From the NCBI RefSeq assembly GCF_003287735.1, contig NZ_NSCM01000040.1, positions 1-45,588 of the forward strand: a stretch of DNA of 45,588 nucleotides. The letters are read 5' to 3'. The translations under genes were made by a program, and so were the position numbers. The notes beneath the pieces are model-generated. The model was not told where the DNA came from, made no database searches, and saw only the letters and a program-made list of their open reading frames with translations. Shown piece by piece: positions 43,327 to 45,588 of the stretch; the first letter of the stretch is position 1; each line of letters starts with the position of its first letter. This DNA comes from Photorhabdus bodei. Its GTDB lineage: Bacteria > Pseudomonadota > Gammaproteobacteria > Enterobacterales > Enterobacteriaceae.

Positions 43327-44139
43327 ATGTCCGATCTTAGCGGGAGTGAACGTCGGAAACTGGAAAGGCTGCTCGGAATGAGCGGCGGGTACGTCCTCAA
43401 TTTTTCCGACCGAACCTTCGGCGACTTCTTCGACGAATACCGGGTGGAAATTGATGCCGAACGCTACCGAGCGCGCGGCACGTCGAAGGCTAACCGTATG
43501 CGCATCTTCTGGGAGTTGGAGGCGAACTATGTGGTGGGTCGAGTTATCGGCGGTTTGGTCGACTACGCCAGCGAAAAGCAGTGCTTTGGTGACAGCAACC
43601 CAGTGCTGATTGACGATTGCCGGAAGATCGCTCAGCGGCTTCTCAGTGACCAGCCGGTTGCTGAGCTAGATGCGCTGATAGCCATCGCGGATGAACGAGA
43701 TTTCGAGGTGGTGGCGGAGCACGTTCGCGAAGCTATCGAGAAAAATCAACCTGAGGGCGGGTTAGATAGGCTTCATACGTTCGTCAACAAGTTTATCCGT
43801 GTAACATGTGCGCCTCACGGCATCACGATCACCCGTGGCAAACCGTTGCATAGCGTCTTTGGCGAGTATGTGAAGGCGTTACGTGATGGAGGTCATCTTG
43901 AGTCAGCGATGACCGAGCGTATCTTAAAGTCCAGCATCTCGGTGCTTGAAGCCTTTAACGATGTGCGGAACAACAAGAGCTTAGCTCACGACAACCCAAT
44001 CCTGAATTATGAGGAAAGCCTGTTGATCTTCAATCATGTTGCGGCCTCGGTTCGGTTTATCAAGTCGCTAGAGGCGAGGATAAAAGCTAAAGTGACACAG
44101 GCGAAACACGGTGGTTGGGACGAAAGTATCCTTTTCTAG
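43327..44139 (+). CDS. AbiJ-like abortive-infection family protein
   Basis: A 270-residue protein. The N-terminal region (LERLLGMSGGYVLNFSDRTF followed by GDFFDEYRVEID) matches the N-terminal domain often found in AbiJ-type proteins. The C-terminal region (RNNKSLAHDNPILNYEESLL through the following IFNHVAASVRFI) is the Abi_C/HEPN-like end, with RNxxxxAH resembling the HEPN RNase motif Rx4-6H. The start MSDLSGSERR at 43327 has AGGAG 8 bp upstream; a longer frame from 43285 overlaps the previous gene. It is GC-rich like the two genes before it and part of the same cargo. Phage defence by RNA cleavage is inferred. Confidence 0.8.
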   Translation: MSDLSGSERRKLERLLGMSGGYVLNFSDRTFGDFFDEYRVEIDAERYRARGTSKANRMRIFWELEANYVVGRVIGGLVDYASEKQCFGDSNPVLIDDCRKIAQRLLSDQPVAELDALIAIADERDFEVVAEHVREAIEKNQPEGGLDRLHTFVNKFIRVTCAPHGITITRGKPLHSVFGEYVKALRDGGHLESAMTERILKSSISVLEAFNDVRNNKSLAHDNPILNYEESLLIFNHVAASVRFIKSLEARIKAKVTQAKHGGWDESILF

Positions 44140-44211
44140 CCGCGATGGCATCGCACGGAACTTGGCTACCAAACCGTGCACTTTGAAAGGAGGGCGACAC
44201 CAAATTTATAA

Positions 44212-44220
44212 GAGTGGGAA
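44212..44220 (+). repeat. Right copy of the 9 bp direct repeat
   Basis: GAGTGGGAA, identical to 40911-40919. Just after it the sequence becomes AT-rich again and a terminator follows, so this marks the right edge of the imported block. Confidence 0.4.
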
Positions 44221-44258
44221 GTTCTCAGAGTCTATAGACATCGGTTGAAGCCTAAACT

Positions 44259-44302
44259 AAAAACACCAATAAAATTAAAGCGTTTTTTGGTGTTTTTATT
44301 TG
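44259..44302 (+). terminator. Strong terminator right of the GC-rich block
   Basis: AAAAACACCAA (44259-44269) pairs with TTGGTGTTTTT (44287-44297). It has T-rich and A-rich flanks, so it could work in both directions. It may be the displaced guaA terminator. Confidence 0.75.
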
Positions 44303-44429
44303 TGATATGCACTGTGGATGTTCACTTTAGGTTGTTGTTAAGACTAGGTTTTTTCAGCTTTATTTTGTCCAGAATCTGGACTGGGTTTAATGACAACAAA
44401 TAGGCTATGTGCACAAATTCCACGACATC

Positions 44430-44556
44430 TATACCCGTTATCTTTCAAATTGCCTCTTTGTTGGCTGCACTCGCTCACCCCAGTCACATAGTTAGCTATG
44501 CTCCCGAGGATTCGCTCCCTTGCCGTCGCGATGTATCTTGAAATCCATAGGGTATA
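44430..44556 (+). repeat. ERIC-like palindromic repeat, copy 6
   Basis: A full copy in plus orientation with several substitutions (CAAATTGC, CACCCCAG, CTCCCGAGG). The surrounding 44303-44429 and 44557-44650 are non-coding. Confidence 0.88.
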
Positions 44557-44651
44557 TATCAGCATTGTTTTTTTAGTTGCTCATTCTAACCCTAAGCAAA
44601 GGATGGTAAAAAACACCTACTATTAAAGCGGTTTATATCAACAGACATTTA

Positions 44652-44711
44652 TGCGTCATTGACTTACTGTGTGATGGGGCATATGATGATTTCACATACA
44701 CTTATGACGCA
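44652..44711. promoter_or_regulatory. Inverted repeat before the toxin gene, likely autoregulatory operator
   Basis: TGCGTCAT (44652-44659) and ATGACGCA (44704-44711) are a perfect inverted repeat ending 7 bp before the higB ATG. GTGTGAT and TCACATACAC between them form a second imperfect pair. Toxin-antitoxin promoters commonly carry such operators for the antitoxin. Confidence 0.45.
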
Positions 44712-44718
44712 CTTAAAT

Positions 44719-45030
44719 ATGATATTCATTGAAACTGATATTTTTACTGAGGACTGTAAAGAGTTATTAAGTGGCGATGAATATCGTGAGTTTCAGCAAT
44801 ATCTTGCAGATAATCCCACGGCTGGAGATGTTATCCAGCGTACTGGCGGGTTGCGTAAAGTCAGGTGGGTCTCTCGTGGTAAGGAAAAGCGTGGTGGTGT
44901 ACGTATTATTTATTACTACAAAGTGGATGTTTCACATATCCGATTGTTGTTGATTTATAAAAAAGGCACAAAAGACGATCTGAGTGAATCAGAGAAGAAA
45001 ATCCTGAGAGACTTAAATGAGAGGTGGTAG
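44719..45030 (+). CDS. higB: HigB-2/RelE-family toxin
   Basis: A 103-residue RelE-superfamily mRNA interferase, closest in pattern to Vibrio HigB-2. FIETDIFTEDCKELLSGDEY, then IQRTGGLRKVRWVSRGKEKR, GGVRIIYYY and LLLIYKKGTKDDLSESEKK are family landmarks. Homologues start at MIFIE, so I take the ATG at 44719 rather than the upstream in-frame ATGs. The toxin gene comes first, the usual order in higBA. A Shine-Dalgarno for the antitoxin lies in its last codons. Confidence 0.9.
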   Translation: MIFIETDIFTEDCKELLSGDEYREFQQYLADNPTAGDVIQRTGGLRKVRWVSRGKEKRGGVRIIYYYKVDVSHIRLLLIYKKGTKDDLSESEKKILRDLNERW

Positions 45031-45032
45031 AG

Positions 45033-45323
45033 ATGGATAGTAAATTATTTGCCAGGCTGACTGAAAGTATGACACAGATGAATGAGATTATTAATGGTGA
45101 ACGTGTGCCCTCTCGTGAAATTAATGTTGAGGCGATAAAAGTAAAGAATATTCGCCAAGCGACAGGCTTAAGTCAAACTGGTTTTGCTAAGTTGATTTCC
45201 GTTAACGTTGGGACTTTACGCAATTGGGAGCAAGGAAGACGTGAACCAACCGGGCCAGCAAAAGCATTGCTGAAAGCAATAGAAAAAGATCCTATTCATG
45301 TTTTAAAAGCGTTGTCTATGTAA
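45033..45323 (+). CDS. higA: HigA-2-type antitoxin (XRE helix-turn-helix)
   Basis: A 96-residue antitoxin. The N-terminal ~35 residues form the toxin-binding part. The C-terminal XRE helix-turn-helix is IRQATGLSQTGFAKLISVNV plus GTLRNWEQGRREPTGPAKALL. The ATG at 45033 is placed by GAGGTGG 5 bp upstream; a GTG at 45024 is possible. It starts 2 bp after the toxin stop. It should bind the inverted repeat upstream of higB. Confidence 0.92.
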   Translation: MDSKLFARLTESMTQMNEIINGERVPSREINVEAIKVKNIRQATGLSQTGFAKLISVNVGTLRNWEQGRREPTGPAKALLKAIEKDPIHVLKALSM

Positions 45324-45347
45324 ATTAATTATTCGTAAGGTATCAAA

Positions 45348-45496
45348 CCTCGTCTCAAGCGCTGAGGAATCCCCACAAATCAGCGCTAATAAATCAAAAC
45401 CATATTTTGGTAGATTTTGGCGAGGTGCTTGAGTGTTTTATTAAGCACTATTTCAAATAATATTAGCGGAGAATGGCGTAATACATTCTCCGCTAA
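45348..45496. other. Hairpin-rich non-coding segment after higA
   Basis: Four complementary pairs lie in 150 bp: AGCGCTGA/TCAGCGCT (45358/45380), CCTCG/CGAGG (45348/45421), CTCAAGC/GCTTGAG (45354/45427), and a 13 bp perfect stem TTAGCGGAGAATG/CATTCTCCGCTAA (45463/45484, 8-nt loop). The second and third pairs cross, so both cannot form without a pseudoknot. No ORF fits. The last hairpin may be a terminator without a clear T tract. I see nothing further in 45497-45588. Confidence 0.45.
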
Positions 45497-45588
45497 TGTT
45501 AGGTGAGAGATGACTCTTCTTGATTTGATACTATTTGCCTGATAATTAAGGTGTATTCCTTTATTTTCGGCATAAAAACCAATCAGCC

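Overview
The window reads as a low-GC enterobacterial chromosome of the Photorhabdus/Xenorhabdus type. The evidence is six copies of a ~127 bp ERIC-like palindromic repeat, enteric-type housekeeping genes in familiar order (yffB-dapE-ypfN, xseA / guaB-guaA), and a large specialised-metabolite locus. The genus is an inference; no rRNA or tRNA marker is present.

Region 1 (1-20.7 kb) is an accessory biosynthetic island. On the plus strand are a heterodimeric ABC exporter, the remains of two toxin-antitoxin modules and an alpha/beta hydrolase. On the minus strand is an operon of a C-A-T-C nonribosomal peptide synthetase, a MacA-like adaptor, a separate ATPase and FtsX-type permease, and a 76-residue aryl-carrier-like protein. 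On the right are plus-strand genes for 2,3-dihydroxybenzoate (DHB) handling: a DHB-AMP ligase, an isochorismatase without a carrier domain, and a DHB dehydrogenase. Together they fit a DHB-capped amide, probably on a lysine-like residue, made on the free-standing carrier plus the synthetase and exported by the dedicated pumps. No isochorismate synthase is present, and no Fur box was seen in front of the DHB genes.

Inside this island (14.1-17.5 kb) is a minus-strand group that does not fit siderophore logic: a radical SAM/SPASM-like enzyme, a Tat-signal protein with a central Val/Ala/Asn-rich repeat, and a two-helix membrane protein whose start overlaps the Tat-protein stop. A decayed second radical SAM gene, with a second copy of its promoter, lies directly in front of the Tat protein. 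The two genes were therefore once adjacent. This is the best candidate for an undescribed system, perhaps a secreted rSAM-modified polypeptide.

Region 2 (21-29.7 kb) is core chromosome: yeaL, tmcA, ypfN, an M15 peptidase, dapE, yffB, narP and maeB. Region 3 (29.8-36.2 kb) is a haem-uptake group: a ChaN-like lipoprotein, a Fur-box-headed TonB/HasB-like protein, an oligopeptidase B with a signal peptide, and a HasR-like receptor. No hemophore is present. Region 4 (36.3-40.9 kb) is xseA and guaBA.

Region 5 (40.9-44.2 kb) is a GC-rich foreign block starting exactly at the guaA stop codon. It holds a deleted resolvase, a PaeR7I/XhoI-type methyltransferase, its endonuclease with the catalytic core deleted, and an AbiJ-like abortive-infection protein. 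Region 6 (44.2-45.6 kb) carries a terminator, an ERIC copy, a HigBA-type toxin-antitoxin pair and a hairpin-rich tail.
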